From: Pseudoneurospora amorphoporcata
Taxonomy: Eukaryota > Ascomycota > Sordariomycetes > Sordariales > Sordariaceae
Assembly (NCBI GenBank): GCA_033297205.1
Contig: MU859064.1
Span: 365,394 to 429,393, forward strand
DNA length: 64,000 nucleotides
Direction of reading: 5' to 3'
The notes below the pieces were generated by a model, which saw nothing but the letters and a program-made list of their open reading frames with translations, ran no database searches and was not told the origin of the DNA. Shown here one piece after another: positions 29,759 to 41,299 of this stretch (positions are counted from its first letter, which is position 1; each line of letters starts with the position of its first letter). Position numbers and translations under genes: made by a program.

Positions 29759-30544
29759 ATGTTCTCCTCCAGATTCATTAGACCTGCCGTCAGCAACATC
29801 ACCAGAGCTACTTCTCGCCCTATTACCACAAACGCTTCCCGCTTCTTCACCACTTCGTCGCCCAAGATGACTGTCCACAACATTGGAACGTGAGTTCTCT
29901 ATTTCCCCCCCCCCCTCTCTCTCCCTTCCGAGGCTGCGATGGAAGCCAAGCTTGGAGCTGTCAATGGCATCGCGGCGCAATGCTGCCTTGGATGTTGCTG
30001 CTGCTGCTGCTTGCGCCGGCGCATTCCCGTCTACCAGTAAATGCACACAATGACTGACAATATCTCGTATACAACAGCACCGCGGAGTTCAAGGAGGCCA
30101 TTGCCAAGAACAAGATCGTCATCGTCGACGCTTTCGCTACCTGGTGCGGCCCTTGCAAGGCTATCGCTCCCCAGATCGTCAAGTACGTTCCCTTCGATTT
30201 CAGTAGTCCCAGCCCCGGCCTTGTGCTTACCCACCATCTCTGTCGCGATGCATGACGCGCGAGCGCAACACTATTTCCCATTACCTACCTCCATACGTAT
30301 CAAAATAAGGGCTAACCGTTACTCTCTCTGTCTCTCTTAAAGGTGGTCCGAGGAGCCCCAGTTCAAGGACGCCGTCTACTTCGCCAAGTTCGACGTCGAC
30401 CTCCTTCCCGACCTCGCTCAGGAGCTCGGCATCCGCGCCATGCCCACTTTCATTATCTTCAAGGACGGCGAGAAGGCTGACGAGTTCGTCGGTGCCAACC
30501 CCCCTGCTCTTCTCGCGATCATCACCAAGCAACTTGAAAATTAA
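29759..30544 (+). CDS. trx: Thioredoxin, probably with a mitochondrial presequence
   Basis: Protein disulphide reductase of the thioredoxin family. Exons 29759..29889, 30078..30182 and 30343..30544 give 145 residues. The active site WCGPC lies in exon 2 within VIVDAFATWCGPCKAIAP, and the cis-Pro is in RAMPTFIIFKDG. Both splice positions fall within the conserved fold and restore its sequence exactly (IGTTAEFKEA and QIVKWSEEPQF). The first 35 residues (MFSSRFIRPAVSNITRATSR and on) are Arg/Ser/Thr-rich without acidic residues, as in mitochondrial targeting peptides. Met36 (MTVHNIG) is where a normal 110-residue cytosolic thioredoxin would start. One gene may therefore supply both compartments. 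The first intron contains a run of about a dozen C. Confidence 0.93.
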
Positions 30545-30876
30545 GCGCGTAGAGAGAGATATATAATGGGATGGATATGACAAGATGATACCTAGAGATA
30601 GATAGGCAATGAAAGGTCTTGAAACAAGCAACTAGGAACTACTCTCTGTGAGCACCTGCTACATGCGCGCATGTCCGGAGGGCTGGGATGCGAGGCTGTC
30701 CGGGACCCGGCTGGCTAGCCTTTGGTAAGTGTGTCAAGACTGCGTGATTGTTACTCAGCATCGAATTACAGCCCGACGAGGATAAGGACTTCCGCCGGCA
30801 CACAAGCACCACTAGTTCCCGATACGAGAAAGAAGAAGAATCAGTAGTGTACCAAAACACTACGTATATATCGAGC
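30545..30876. other. Intergenic, convergent 3' ends
   Basis: Short spacer between thioredoxin and the convergent membrane-protein gene. Nothing else seen. Confidence 0.5.
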
Positions 30877-33513
30877 CTACTTCCCCAACGTCGTCAACTG
30901 TACTAAACTCGGGGTCCTCCTCAACTGTCTCACATCCCTTTCAAACCCAAATCCATACACCGTCCGTCCTCCTCCTATAAAACCGTCTCCCACATCCAAC
31001 CGACCCTCACCAGCTCCAGCATCAACAACCCCATATCCCATCCTCCATCCCTTAACCTCCTCCGGCACCCCATCTCCAACCGAAACCCCAGTGCCATCAG
31101 TCCCATCCGTCCACCTCACCCTCCCCAACCCGCTCCCCCTCGTCGCCGCCACGATGCTCGAAAACTTGGTATCCCTCACCACGCCCCCATTCTCCCTCAA
31201 CGCCAACGCCCCCACCACCAACCCCGCTACCGCCAGCGCGATCGAGATGGAGTACACAATCCACAACAGCCTCGCATTAAACTTGTACACCAGCGCCATC
31301 CGGAACTTGGTGCACGGGTACAGGTAGCCCCTTTCCTCATCTGTCATCGGACTCTTGCTATAGTCCGGGACATTAAACGTCACCCCGCTCTGTTCGCCCG
31401 GTTGAGCAGCCCAGACGACGCTCGCAAACTGGGGGTTTCCCAGCACAGACAAGATGATGTCCTGGTAAAACTTTTGGATTCGCCTTTGGATGTCCGCGTA
31501 GGGGAAATAATTGTTGCCGTAGTCGAGCAGGCGATTGGTCTGGATGGCTTTGGTGTTGGCGATGGGGTTGACGAGGTTGTCGCGGTCGTCGCCTATCCCC
31601 ACCGTGCCGTTGATTTGGTCGCGGAGCATGAATCCTAGGGAGTGGTAGGCGGCTGTGCGTCGGTATTGGGCCACAGATGTGGGGAGGATGTAGTTCTCGG
31701 GAGGAGAAGCGGTGACGTTGTCGGCTGTGCCGTCGTTGGCGTCTATGTGTGGGAGGTAGGTCGTGTTGATCACGGGACGGAGGTGGGCCACGTTCGTCAC
31801 GGTGGTGGACTGGGCGGCGTCGGTGTAGTTTATGCGAACGGTGTAGTTTGATTCGTAGTTCTCGCAGGCGAAGATGTGCGGGGTGAAATAGGTGGACCAG
31901 GCTGGGTCGGAGGAGTTGGAGGGGATCAAGGGGGTGTTACCTGTGGTGTCGTTGGCTTTGGCTTTGGACAACCACCCGTCAGAGAGGGTGACGTAGCCGA
32001 TCCAGATGATGGGCTCGGTGCGAAAGGCGCCCATGTGTTCGGGAAAGGGAGGTTTCATGGTTGGTCGCCCGCCGATGTCGACTTCTTTCATTTGCGTGGT
32101 GGAGTATTCGCCGCCGCTGGTGAAGGCGTAGTACGTGAACTTCCCCTTGGGGAGGAGGACGTCCGTGTTGAAGGGCGGCGCGATGCTTCCGGATAGTTGG
32201 GTTAGGTTGGTGACTTTGGAATCGACATCGCCGCCGGTCAGGTTGGTGCACTTGTATGCTGGAGCGGTGAATTGGATCTCGAAAGAGCAGTTCCAGCCAC
32301 TCCCGCAGGTTTCGATGGGTGCGTTCTTTCTCATGACGGCCTCTTCGAGAAAGGAGCCGATAGTGGCTGTATTCTGAAAAGTCGGGTTGGGCGCGGTGTA
32401 GTAGTCGAACCATCCTGGAGTGTCCTTCTCTGGCTCCTTGGTGGTATTCCATAGGGACAGAGGAATCTCATACAGCCGGTCGATCTTGAGAGGTTTCCTC
32501 CACTCGTAAGTCTCCTCGAACGTAAAGTTGAGCGTCCTAACTCCTGGGCACATCTCGGAGACCATAATCCTCCTGGGAACGACTAGAAGAGTGTTCGAAG
32601 TAAGGACTACCACGAGTGGTGCCAACCTTGTGCACATGTAAGTATCTCTTCGCCTCCTTGACTCAAAAATGACACAACAAGGAAAAAAAGCTTACCACAC
32701 ATATGCCGCCAGCAACGCCGCCACTTTTGCGCTCTGAACCATCTCCCAACTCACCACAGCTTGCGAGTCCTCGGTAGCTGAAAACAAGGCATCCAGAGCG
32801 CCGACAGTCATGAACCGTTTTCGAACCGTCGTCCATACCCTCTGCCGGAAAGCCACAATGACGGCAGCGCTCAGGCCTGCTTTCGCTCCGAAGGCCAACA
32901 TCGTTCCATAACGCATCATCTTGATTTGGTTCGTAGCCGGCCGTCCATCAAGTGACCAGTAGTAGAAGTGATGTGAAGCAGCACATGCCACGCCGAAGAG
33001 AAGGCAGAGGTACATGTTCCATGATTTCCTCCATCGCCATGGCCAGCAGGCGCATCTGGAGGGTCCCCTTTGTCGGGAAAGTCGATTTGTTGCACTCCTG
33101 ATGAGAGGAGGAGAATCCAAGCTCTGTGAAGTCAGGGGGACGGTTGAAAAGTTGACTGGTTGGGAGGTCCCTTTAGTCTGCTGTTGCCAAAGGTTCTCGT
33201 GCAAGAGTTTGGTTTCAGAATCATCGTGTCGCTGGTATATCGAACCAGGCGGGACTAATGAGGCATCTGGATAAGGGGAGACGGGTTTGCCGTAGTCATA
33301 GATGCTGTGTGGTGTAGTGAATCCATCACCATATCCCGAGTGATATTGAGTGTTCCCGTAAGCAGCAGCCTGTCCGCTATCTGGTCGATGCTCGTGGTGA
33401 GAGGAATAACCTCGGGCTTCGTTGGGCATGGGGCTGCCTCGTATGGGAGTGTGAGGATTAGAAGCCCACTCCTTGAAGGAATGGACCTCGTCCTGACCGG
33501 GTGTGTTCGGCAT
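30877..33513 (-). CDS. Large multi-pass membrane protein with glycosylated ectodomain
   Basis: Two exons, 33513..32696 and 32626..30877, give 855 residues. The donor is GTAAGC and the acceptor is the unusual CACAAG; it is the site that joins the frames (AYVW to LAPLVVV) without a stop. The N-terminal ~160 residues are polar and cytoplasmic-looking. Membrane spans follow (MYLCLLFGVACAA; MLAFGAKAGLSAAVIVAF; VAALLAAYVWLAPLVVVL). A roughly 450-residue ectodomain is rich in N-glycosylation sequons and Cys (TCGSGWNCSFEIQF, KCTNLTGGD), then one more span (LLWIVYSISIALAVAGLVVGALAL) and a cytoplasmic tail. The architecture recurs in Sordariomycetes, where it is often loosely named 'formylmethionine deformylase-like'; no deformylase motif is visible, so that name should not be trusted. 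Function is unknown. Confidence 0.8.
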
Positions 33514-35277
33514 TGTAGTAAAACAATGGGTCGGATGCGAGTGCTACTGGGAAGGTGTCATTACCTTTCGGTCTGCATGATGTTGATTTGCGCAAACGTT
33601 GGGCAAGAGCAGAACAGCCACTCGAAGAGTTGATGGTGACCACTCGTGTGGAATGAATGGATGAAACCATCCGAAGGGATACAAGAATTACTTAGTTTCC
33701 CCAGATCAGCGAAGTGTGAGTAGAAATGGGTAATACCCGAGGACTCCAGTGCCTTGGTCCCGTCAGCCTTTGGCAGTGGGATTTTGCTGGCGCACCCAGC
33801 AACGGTTCCCAGCTGAGCGGCGGGGGTTACGTGGCCTGTCCGCTGCAGCCTGACCCGTAATAGCAAGCATACCTATCTAGGTGATTGGCTCAGTTTGGAG
33901 ATAGGTTGCGCCGTCCCGTTCCGGCCGGGTCGAGATTGTTGGAATAGATCATCGTTGTTGCCGTGGCTGGGTGGCACAGTGAATGAAGGTGGTGGTGCAG
34001 AGCCAATCTGCCAGTGTTGAGTTAGGGAGTGCCTGGTTTGCGATCCCGCTCGTGAACCAATCGTACGGACCGGGACGATTGAACGCTCCAAGTCCGAGGT
34101 TTTAAGAAAGATGGCAGTTTCGCATGTCGAAGTGGTCGCAAAAACAAACCGAACTTGCATAGTCCAGTACGCCTCGCTTTGGCTAGAAAGGCCGTCGCGA
34201 AACTGTTGTAGGGCTCACAAAGCATGGTAATTCTTGCATTTAAGAAAAGTATAGAGGTATAGTAAAGACGCCTGGATGTGTAATGTACTGACCGTAACAT
34301 GCTTGGGCTACTTAGTCTCACTACCATTCGCATGTGTATCTGGAACGTGAACTCCGTCGAAGCTAGCAACAGAAGAGATGGATGTGTGGGGAAGGGTCCC
34401 AACATTCCAGCGTGCTCAGCCCTACGCACGCCAGCGAGCATGCACCGAGACGAGGGCTCGAGGCACCGATATCGCCATGCTGGCTGGAAATCCGAAACAG
34501 GGGAGTGTCATGATGATTTGGAATACCATGTTGCGCCATTCCCATGTAGTGTACATGCCTCACAGGATCTGAGAGTCAAGTAGTCAGAATGGAGTAAATT
34601 TCAAAAAGAAAGAAAGAGATGGCATATCGCCAAGCAGGCCAAGGAGGACGGGAGAAGGAGTGAGGTTAAAGTTCAGGCGGGGTTCACGCTCGGGAATGCG
34701 GGTTGCCCGTAGCGGAGTCCGCTAGAGGTAGGGCGCGCCCTTTTGTGTACGGCCCACGGAGGGCTAGACCTCTTAACGGCAAGAACCATCAGTAGATGCT
34801 ACATACAGCGCGTGCGGGGACATGCTGGAGCTCCCATCCCCTTTACATACGTCGACAAAAAGACCAAGACCACCTCTTCACTCCTGGCATAAGTCACACA
34901 ACCCCTGATGGACCGGACTTGCGAGTTACGAACCTGCGAGGAAACGTCCAACAGCACTCATGCATGCCGTGGGACCGTTCGACTCACGCCGAGGACGAGG
35001 AGGGGACCGGCTGGTGGAATCCACTAAAATTCTGGAGATAAGAGACGGTCCGGATCGGGATCGCATGGCTGATTTGAGGTTTGATCATGTTGATATGATT
35101 TACGAAAACTCAAGAGATAATAGCCGAAACAACCCGCAAAGGAAGCCAAAAGTAGCTCATATAAACGCTGCTTAGACCTGTTGCGGTTTTTCTTTTTCAT
35201 TGACTCTTGGTGAACATTTCATCCACCCGTTGGCTCTCCGAACTTAGCCTCCTTCCCATACCTCGTCACTGTTCAAC
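33514..35277. promoter_or_regulatory. Divergent spacer, membrane protein and D-amino-acid oxidase
   Basis: About 1.76 kb between divergent genes; both promoters lie here. Small ORFs are present but none has a recognisable domain or a believable structure. Confidence 0.45.
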
Positions 35278-36524
35278 ATGTCCACAATTGTTGTTGTAGG
35301 GTATGTCTCACTCACAATCCCCGGTATCGGCTATCATATCAAATCTTGAAAAGCTTCAAGTACCCACGCACCCCAAACATACCACCACATGGTCTCACGA
35401 AACCAAATCGTCGTCATGCTGATCGCAGTCACTAACCCAATGACCTCCCTTTTCACAGCGCCGGCGTAAGTGGCCTCACCTGCGCGCTCCAACTCGCCAA
35501 CCAAGGAGGCAACATCATCACCGTCGTAGCCAAGCACATGCCCGGCGACTATGACGCCGAATACACCTCTCCCTTCGCGGGCGCCAACGTCCTGCCCATG
35601 GCCCTCGAGTACAACCGCTGGGAAGGCGAAACCTGGCCGGTCCTCAAGGCCCTCGCCGAGGCCGTTCCAGAAGCCGGCATCCACTTCCAGAAATCCGTCC
35701 TCTACCGCCGCGCCAAAGACGAAGCCGCCGCCTTTGCGGGCCCCCTTTCCGATGGCCTCTTCGTGCGCAACCCCTGGTTTAAAGACTTGATGCCCGACTA
35801 CGTCGACCTCCCCGCCTCCGAACTGCCAGAGGGCATGTCCTCCGCCTCGTCATTTACTTCGGTCTGCATCAACACGGCCATCTACCTGCCTTGGCTAGTG
35901 GGCCAGTGCAGGGCGCGGGGTGTGGTGTTTAAGCGGGCTGTGCTTAAGCACATTTCTGATGCTGAGAAGCTGAGTCACACGGGCCGGAAGCCGGATATTA
36001 TTATTAATGCTACGGGTTTGTTGAGTTGTCGCTTGGGCGGCGTGATGGATAAGAAAGTCATCCCTGCCCGGGGACAGGTGGTGGTCGTCCGCAACGAGGC
36101 CGCGGGGAACATGGTGTGCACGAGCGGGACGGACGATGGGAATGATGATGAGCTGTGCTACATCATGCAGCGGGCGGCAGGAGGAGGCACTATTCTAGGT
36201 GGAACTTACATGAAGGGGAACTGGGACGGCGTGCCGGATCCGAATATTGCGAACAGGATCATGAAGCGTGCTGTGGAGGCGTGTCCGGCGTTGACGGGCG
36301 GGAAGGGTATTGAGGCGCTCGATGTGATCAGGCACGCGGTGGGGCTGAGGCCGTATAGAGAGGGAGGTGTCAGGATCGAGAAGGAGAAGATTGATGGGAC
36401 GTGGGTGGTGCATAACTATGGACATGGTGGGTGGGGATATCAGGGCAGCTGGGGGTGTGCGTTTAGGGTGCAGGAGCTGGTGGATGAGATCAAAAGTGAG
36501 TTGAAGGTCGGCTCTAAGTTGTAG
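35278..36524 (+). CDS. D-amino-acid oxidase, peroxisomal (C-terminal SKL)
   Basis: FAD-dependent oxidase that deaminates D-amino acids to 2-oxo acids with release of ammonia and hydrogen peroxide. Exon 1 is only 23 bases (35278..35300), exon 2 is 35459..36524; together 362 residues, the usual length. Splicing joins MSTIVVVGAGVSGLTCALQL, the Rossmann FAD motif GxGxxG. Other landmarks are PFAGANVLPMALEYNRWE, INATGLLSCRLGG, the family block IPARGQVVVVRNE, and the C-terminal signature VVHNYGHGGWGYQGSWG. The last three residues are SKL, a canonical type 1 peroxisomal signal. D-aspartate oxidase is the main alternative; the two cannot be told apart safely by eye. Confidence 0.92.
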
Positions 36525-36991
36525 AGCGTAAGAGTTCTTGGATAAATAATGATGTCTTGACGGTTGGAAAACGTCTTGATGGGAATGATTTGTGGCTCCT
36601 TTTTGGTGAGTGTGACTCTGAGTCTTTGTTCTGAACATATTGGACTTCACAAAATGGGATGTCCGTGTTTGACAGGATCATGTAGTCAACTTTATAATGG
36701 AATCTATGAGAACAGAAACGTGAGCGCGTATTACGAGTCCCTATTACGAGTTGGCAGAGCAGAAGGCCTTACCTTGCGGAAGTAGTTGTCGGGTTTCTTG
36801 AATTCTGTACATGAACGACAGACTTGTGAGACACACTGTTTAAGACATGTTGGAATAAATGAGTGTTAGAGAACCCATCAGGATGGTTAGTACAATATAG
36901 GGGCAGATATAAAAAACATAAGAGATAAGTCACAAAGTGCACCATGAACGATTAAAGTTGAAGCAGACAGCCTGATATTTCATGCCAGTAT
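36525..36991. other. Intergenic, convergent 3' ends
   Basis: AT-rich spacer of about 0.47 kb between D-amino-acid oxidase and hydroxyisobutyrate dehydrogenase. No feature recognised. Confidence 0.5.
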
Positions 36992-38298
36992 CTACTCCTT
37001 TCCACCCAGCCACCGATAGACAACCGAGAAGTCTCTGCCCTTGCATCGCTCTTCTGACTCGGCAGCCTCGTACGCCTCCGAAGCCTTGTCCGCCAGTACA
37101 AGCTTAGCATCAGCCTCCTTGGCTGCCAGAATGGCCAGCCTCAAGTCCTTGCGCATCAGTCCTATTCCGAAACCACCTGAGTAGTCGCGGTTGGCTGGGG
37201 CAGTCTCTACGACGCCCGGCACAGGATTGTTGACTTCACTGGGCCAGCATCTTCCAGTGCTGACATTGATCACGCTGGCGAGCACCTTTGGATCAAGGCC
37301 CCATTGGGCACCCAGGTTCATGGCCTCCGCGGTGGCAATATTCTCAATTGCTAGCAGGTAGTTGTTGGCAAGCTTTGCGGCCAAACCTGCTCCCTGAGGA
37401 CCGCAGTGCAACACCCGCTTGCCCATGCGCTGCAGGACGATCTCAGACCTGGAAACAAGGGACTCGGGGGCACCCAGCATGAACGTCAACGTGCCGGCGG
37501 TAGCTCCGACGACACCACCCGACATTGGAGCATCGACGAAGTGACCCTGTCCGTTAGGGAGGGCCTTATCTACAGCGGCAGCAACCTCACGAGAGGACGT
37601 AGGGTCGATGGTCGAGCAGTCAATGAACAGACGAGGGCCTGGGCGGGCAGATAGCTCCGACTTTAGGATCGACTCATACGTTGCCTTGACGTGCTGAGGT
37701 TCGGGTAGGCATGTTATTACCGTGTCCTATTTCAAGATTCCAGTCAGTGTTGGGTCGCCAGGGACATTGAATAATGACAGTAACAAGGATTGTGTGATAG
37801 CTTTTCAGAGGATTGGCTTATGTTGTATAACAGTAATCACTTCAAAGCCGCAGCAAAACGCTGGGCCCAACTTAGAAAAACTCATGTATTTGGAACAAAC
37901 TCATCATAAAAGCTCGTGGGAAATGGGGTGTGAAGGTAAAGGGCGAGTGTCACGTACCGCTTCTCTCGACGCATCGGCTGCACTCTCCGCCACCCAAACG
38001 GAAGCTCCTCCGGCTTGCTGTGCCGACATCTCCTGGGCAAGCTTTTCAGCTGCACCTCGGTTGATGTCATAAAGGCGAACAGTATCGCTTGGTGGAAGCT
38101 TGGATTGTAGGTTTCTAGCCATTTGGTAGCCCTATGGTCTGAGAGTTAGCAACCTACCCCGAGTAGGAGCAACAAGTGCAGGAGACGTACCATTTGGCCT
38201 AAGCCAATGAAGGCATAGTTATCCAACCGGCGCGCAGTGGACGAGAAAGTCCGGCGCTGAGCCAGCAACTGCTTGCACAATCTTGTTTTTGTCCTCAT
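36992..38298 (-). CDS. 3-hydroxyisobutyrate dehydrogenase, mitochondrial
   Basis: NAD-dependent oxidation of 3-hydroxyisobutyrate to methylmalonate semialdehyde in mitochondrial valine breakdown. Exons 38298..38191, 38131..37958 and 37726..36992, all joined in phase 0, give 338 residues. The start MRTKTRLCKQLLAQRRTFSS is a mitochondrial presequence rich in Arg and Ser. The NAD-binding signature is completed by the first splice (NYAFIGLGQMGYQMARNL). The substrate loop FVDAPMSGGVVGATAGTLTFMLG and the catalytic Lys in GAGLAAKLANNYLLA are intact. The last intron is 231 bases, longer than its neighbours. A related beta-hydroxyacid dehydrogenase such as glyoxylate reductase is possible but the presequence and DAPVSGG-type block favour HIBADH. 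Confidence 0.92.
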
Positions 38299-39724
38299 TG
38301 TGATCTGTAAAGAAGCGTATCGCGTGTCGACAATGCGGTTCGATGAAGACCGGTTTGTGAAGAAGCACGACGGTTGAAGGATTGACTAAGCAGCCGTAGT
38401 CTTGTTCGGCGGCGTAGGTACGCATGTCGACTGGAACCAGCCAGGCGCGCAGGTGGTGCAGGCGGACGACAGGAAGGTGGTTGTCGTTACCCGGAGGTAA
38501 AGCCGGCCATTGCCGCCTTTACCCAAGGCCTAGAGAAGCAGGTCATGGGATCGCCAGGCGAAGCCCAATGAAAGCTAACTCGGAAAAGGAAGTGAAAGAA
38601 GAGGGGTCGAGGGGTAACGGCCGACGCTGCATGAGCGCCGAGGTCGTGTTCCCCTTTGGCAAGTTCCCAATTAAGGGCTGCCAGAACGAAGCCCACAAAA
38701 CACCATGGTGATGATGATTGTGGTGTTGGAGCTTGGTGGGAAAGGAGAAGAAAAAAATTGGAGAGAAGAGGAGGAAAAAAGGAAAAGATAAGCGATGCAG
38801 GTGCAATTGAGCGGAAATGACTCGTGCGCTTGTAAAATTGGAGCCCAATCGGAGACTGTTCGCTTACGACGATAAGAGCTTCTGTAAGTGAATATCAGCT
38901 ACGCACCCCTGGAAAAATGGCGATAAGGAGATAACGGTCAAATACCAGACGCTATGTTACCTCATCACCATTGCCGTCCAAGTCGAGCTTGTGACTTTGG
39001 CATGTTGTCAAATGGCTGATGCCGAACGGTGGGAAATGACAGTGTGACCATTGCGTTGCACCCGGAGGCTCCAACCTCATAGGCTTAAAGGACAAAGAAT
39101 AAGTGACTCCGAAGACAGTCATCGGAAATCCCTTGCCGAAGGATCTGCTTTGTTCCATACAAGACGCAATCCATAGACTCTACAAAAGGAGCTTCCCGGC
39201 CCAGCATGAACTTGAAGTATTTCTCCGCTGTTTAACTTTTCATCTTTTCCACCTCAGCGAAGGTATCAACAGCAAGCCGCCTGCCATTGTGTTCAAAGAT
39301 GGTATATACCTATGTTGTTCCTACATGGAGAACCAGATTCCATCCAATGACCGGTCCACCTCCATTCAAAGCCATGGCCCTTGATGCCATGGACTCTTAA
39401 TCGTTGATTGACAGGCGTCAGACGCCAAAGTGGGGGGTATGTGCAACATAAAAACAAACCGAAAATGAAACCAACCTTGAATTCAAGAAAATCCTATTTC
39501 CGTCCGAGCCTTGTGCCCAACCATGCTGCACACCGAAGCTACCCACGAAGTTCGAGTCGACCCGTGGTTAACCAGATACAAGAGCAAAACGACCATTATC
39601 CCCAGTACACAGAAGACTCCTTGGACGAACTCGGCCTGCGCCCCTTATCGCCTTCAGTATCGCGTCATGTGCCAACTCGGCCTAAACAAAACAAAGAAAT
39701 TTGGTGTTTACGTCCCAAATGGGT
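38299..39724. other. Spacer between HIBADH and the Bqt4-like gene
   Basis: About 1.4 kb holding the HIBADH promoter and the 3' UTR of the Bqt4-like gene. Small ORFs only. Confidence 0.45.
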
Positions 39725-41299
39725 TTATAGTACGTTGGCCACATACGGTGTGATTATGGGAAGAAGGGCACTGAGGAGAAAGAGTTAGCAGACGGTCAAT
39801 ATGTCACTTTGAAAAAAAAGCATCACGTACCCAAGAGCTCCTACGGCAAACGTGGCGGTGAGGCCGAGGTAGGCGCGCTTCCGGATTCTATCCTTGCGCA
39901 ACTCTGCCTCGGTCTTCACCTTCTTGGCTTGCCGCGGTTGTTCGGCCTCAGCCTTCTCATCTTCATCAACGCTGATCTCCTCCGCCTTGCGCTTGCCCTT
40001 GCTATCGGCCTTCTCTTCCTTCGTAGCCTCCGCCTCAGCCTCAGCCTTAGCCTCGCCTTCATCCTTTTCTTCCTCAGCATCGGCCTTGGAACCCTCAATA
40101 AGAGCAGCCGCGGCCTCTGCATCGGCCTTCACGGCAGCTTCAACCATAGCCTTGGCCTCCTCGATCATCTTCCTTGCCTCCTCCTTGGATGGGGGCTCAC
40201 CGGCCATTAGGGGCACCTCAAGCTCAACCTTGGTATGCTTGACCTCCTCGCCATCCTTATCCAGCTTGACATCCTCATCAATGCGCACCTTGATCTTGGG
40301 CTCCTCCTCGATAGGCTCCAGCACAACGGCAGGCTCCCTCTCGATCGACTCCACCTTCAGCTCAGATTCGGTAGTTTGGATCTTGGTAACTGGAACTGTG
40401 TTGATCGGGGTAGAGGTAGGAATCTCGCCATTAATGAGCGTGGGGGCCTGGGAGTCGTCGAAGCTGGTGGTGGGTGTCTCTGAGACAGGGACAGCGGTGG
40501 CGGTGGCAGTTGCGGTAACCGTGGTGGCAGAAGCTTCAGTGGTCACCTTGCGCTTGGTGTTGCGAGGGGTGGTGCCGCGTTTGCTGCTGGTTATAGACTT
40601 GGCGGGGCTGGAAGATCGGCGACTGCTAGGACGGCTGCGAGTGCTGCGAGTCGTAGGCGGTGTAGGAGCAACAAGAGGAGGCTGGGCCCCGAAGAATTTG
40701 GGAGGAGGAGCAATCTGCTTAGGCGCGCTGCTGTCGGTGGTTGTGACGGCAATATCTGAGGGATCGAGAAGGGCTCGGATCCAGGGGGTGATTTGGTATT
40801 CCTCGGCCAGGATCAAAGCCTGCTCAGGGGGAATCCAGACATTGCCGGCGGTCTCCTCGTGGCTCGTGGTGGGAAGGGACTTGATGTATTTGCGCTCCGC
40901 TTCCTCCTCGTCCGTCGACGCATATGGGAAAGTGGCCTTGAACATGCCAGTAGCCGAGATGTAACCATCCTGGCTGCGGCGCATGAGGAAGTAGCTGGGA
41001 GGAGAAGACTTGAAGATGCCCGAGACAATACCCTTGGGCAAAGGGGCCCTGAGATGGGCGTAGTCGAACGCCAGGAGAGACGACGGATCAACCTCAGCGC
41101 CCGGAACAGCGGTGACCATGCGAGGGGTCAGTTGGGTCTGCCCCAAGCGGCGACGGCTTGCAAGATCTGCGTCTGTAGTTGCGCAAAGTCAGTTTATGGT
41201 TCTCGTTCACGTACTTGTCAACGGCGGCTTACGGGTTGGCACATCCTCGAGCATCAGAGGGTTGCGACGGGCAGGTAGATGCCTAGCTACTTGCGCCAT
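39725..41299 (-). CDS. bqt4: Bqt4-like inner nuclear membrane protein (APSES/KilA-N type)
   Basis: Homologue of fission yeast Bqt4, which tethers telomeres to the inner nuclear membrane. Exons 41299..41233, 41172..39831 and 39770..39725 give 484 residues. The N-terminal domain (~30-150) is an APSES/KilA-N-like fold: YFLMRRSQDGYISATGMFKATFPYA, then GNVWIPPEQALILAEEYQI. The central part is low-complexity: Ser/Arg/Thr, then Thr/Val/Pro, then long Glu/Lys/Ala runs of coiled-coil character. A basic nuclear-localisation-like patch (KGKRKAEE, RQAKKVKTEAELRKDRIRKR) precedes a C-terminal membrane span (AYLGLTATFAVGALGALLPIITPYVANVL) that is completed by the 46-base last exon. Tail anchoring at the C-terminus is typical of Bqt4. 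An Mbp1/Swi6-type transcription factor is the alternative, but it would not carry a tail anchor. Confidence 0.87.

Noticed and set aside
34022..34441. 139-codon minus-strand ORF upstream of the membrane-protein gene
   Set aside because: Overlaps several other ORFs of similar length and shows no family features.
34900..34960. B-box-like sequence on the minus strand (GGTTCGTAACTC)
   Set aside because: No A box or tRNA cloverleaf could be built around it.
39894..40964. 356-codon Ser-rich ORF antisense to the Bqt4-like gene
   Set aside because: It is the complement of Glu/Ala/Lys repeats and has no independent support.
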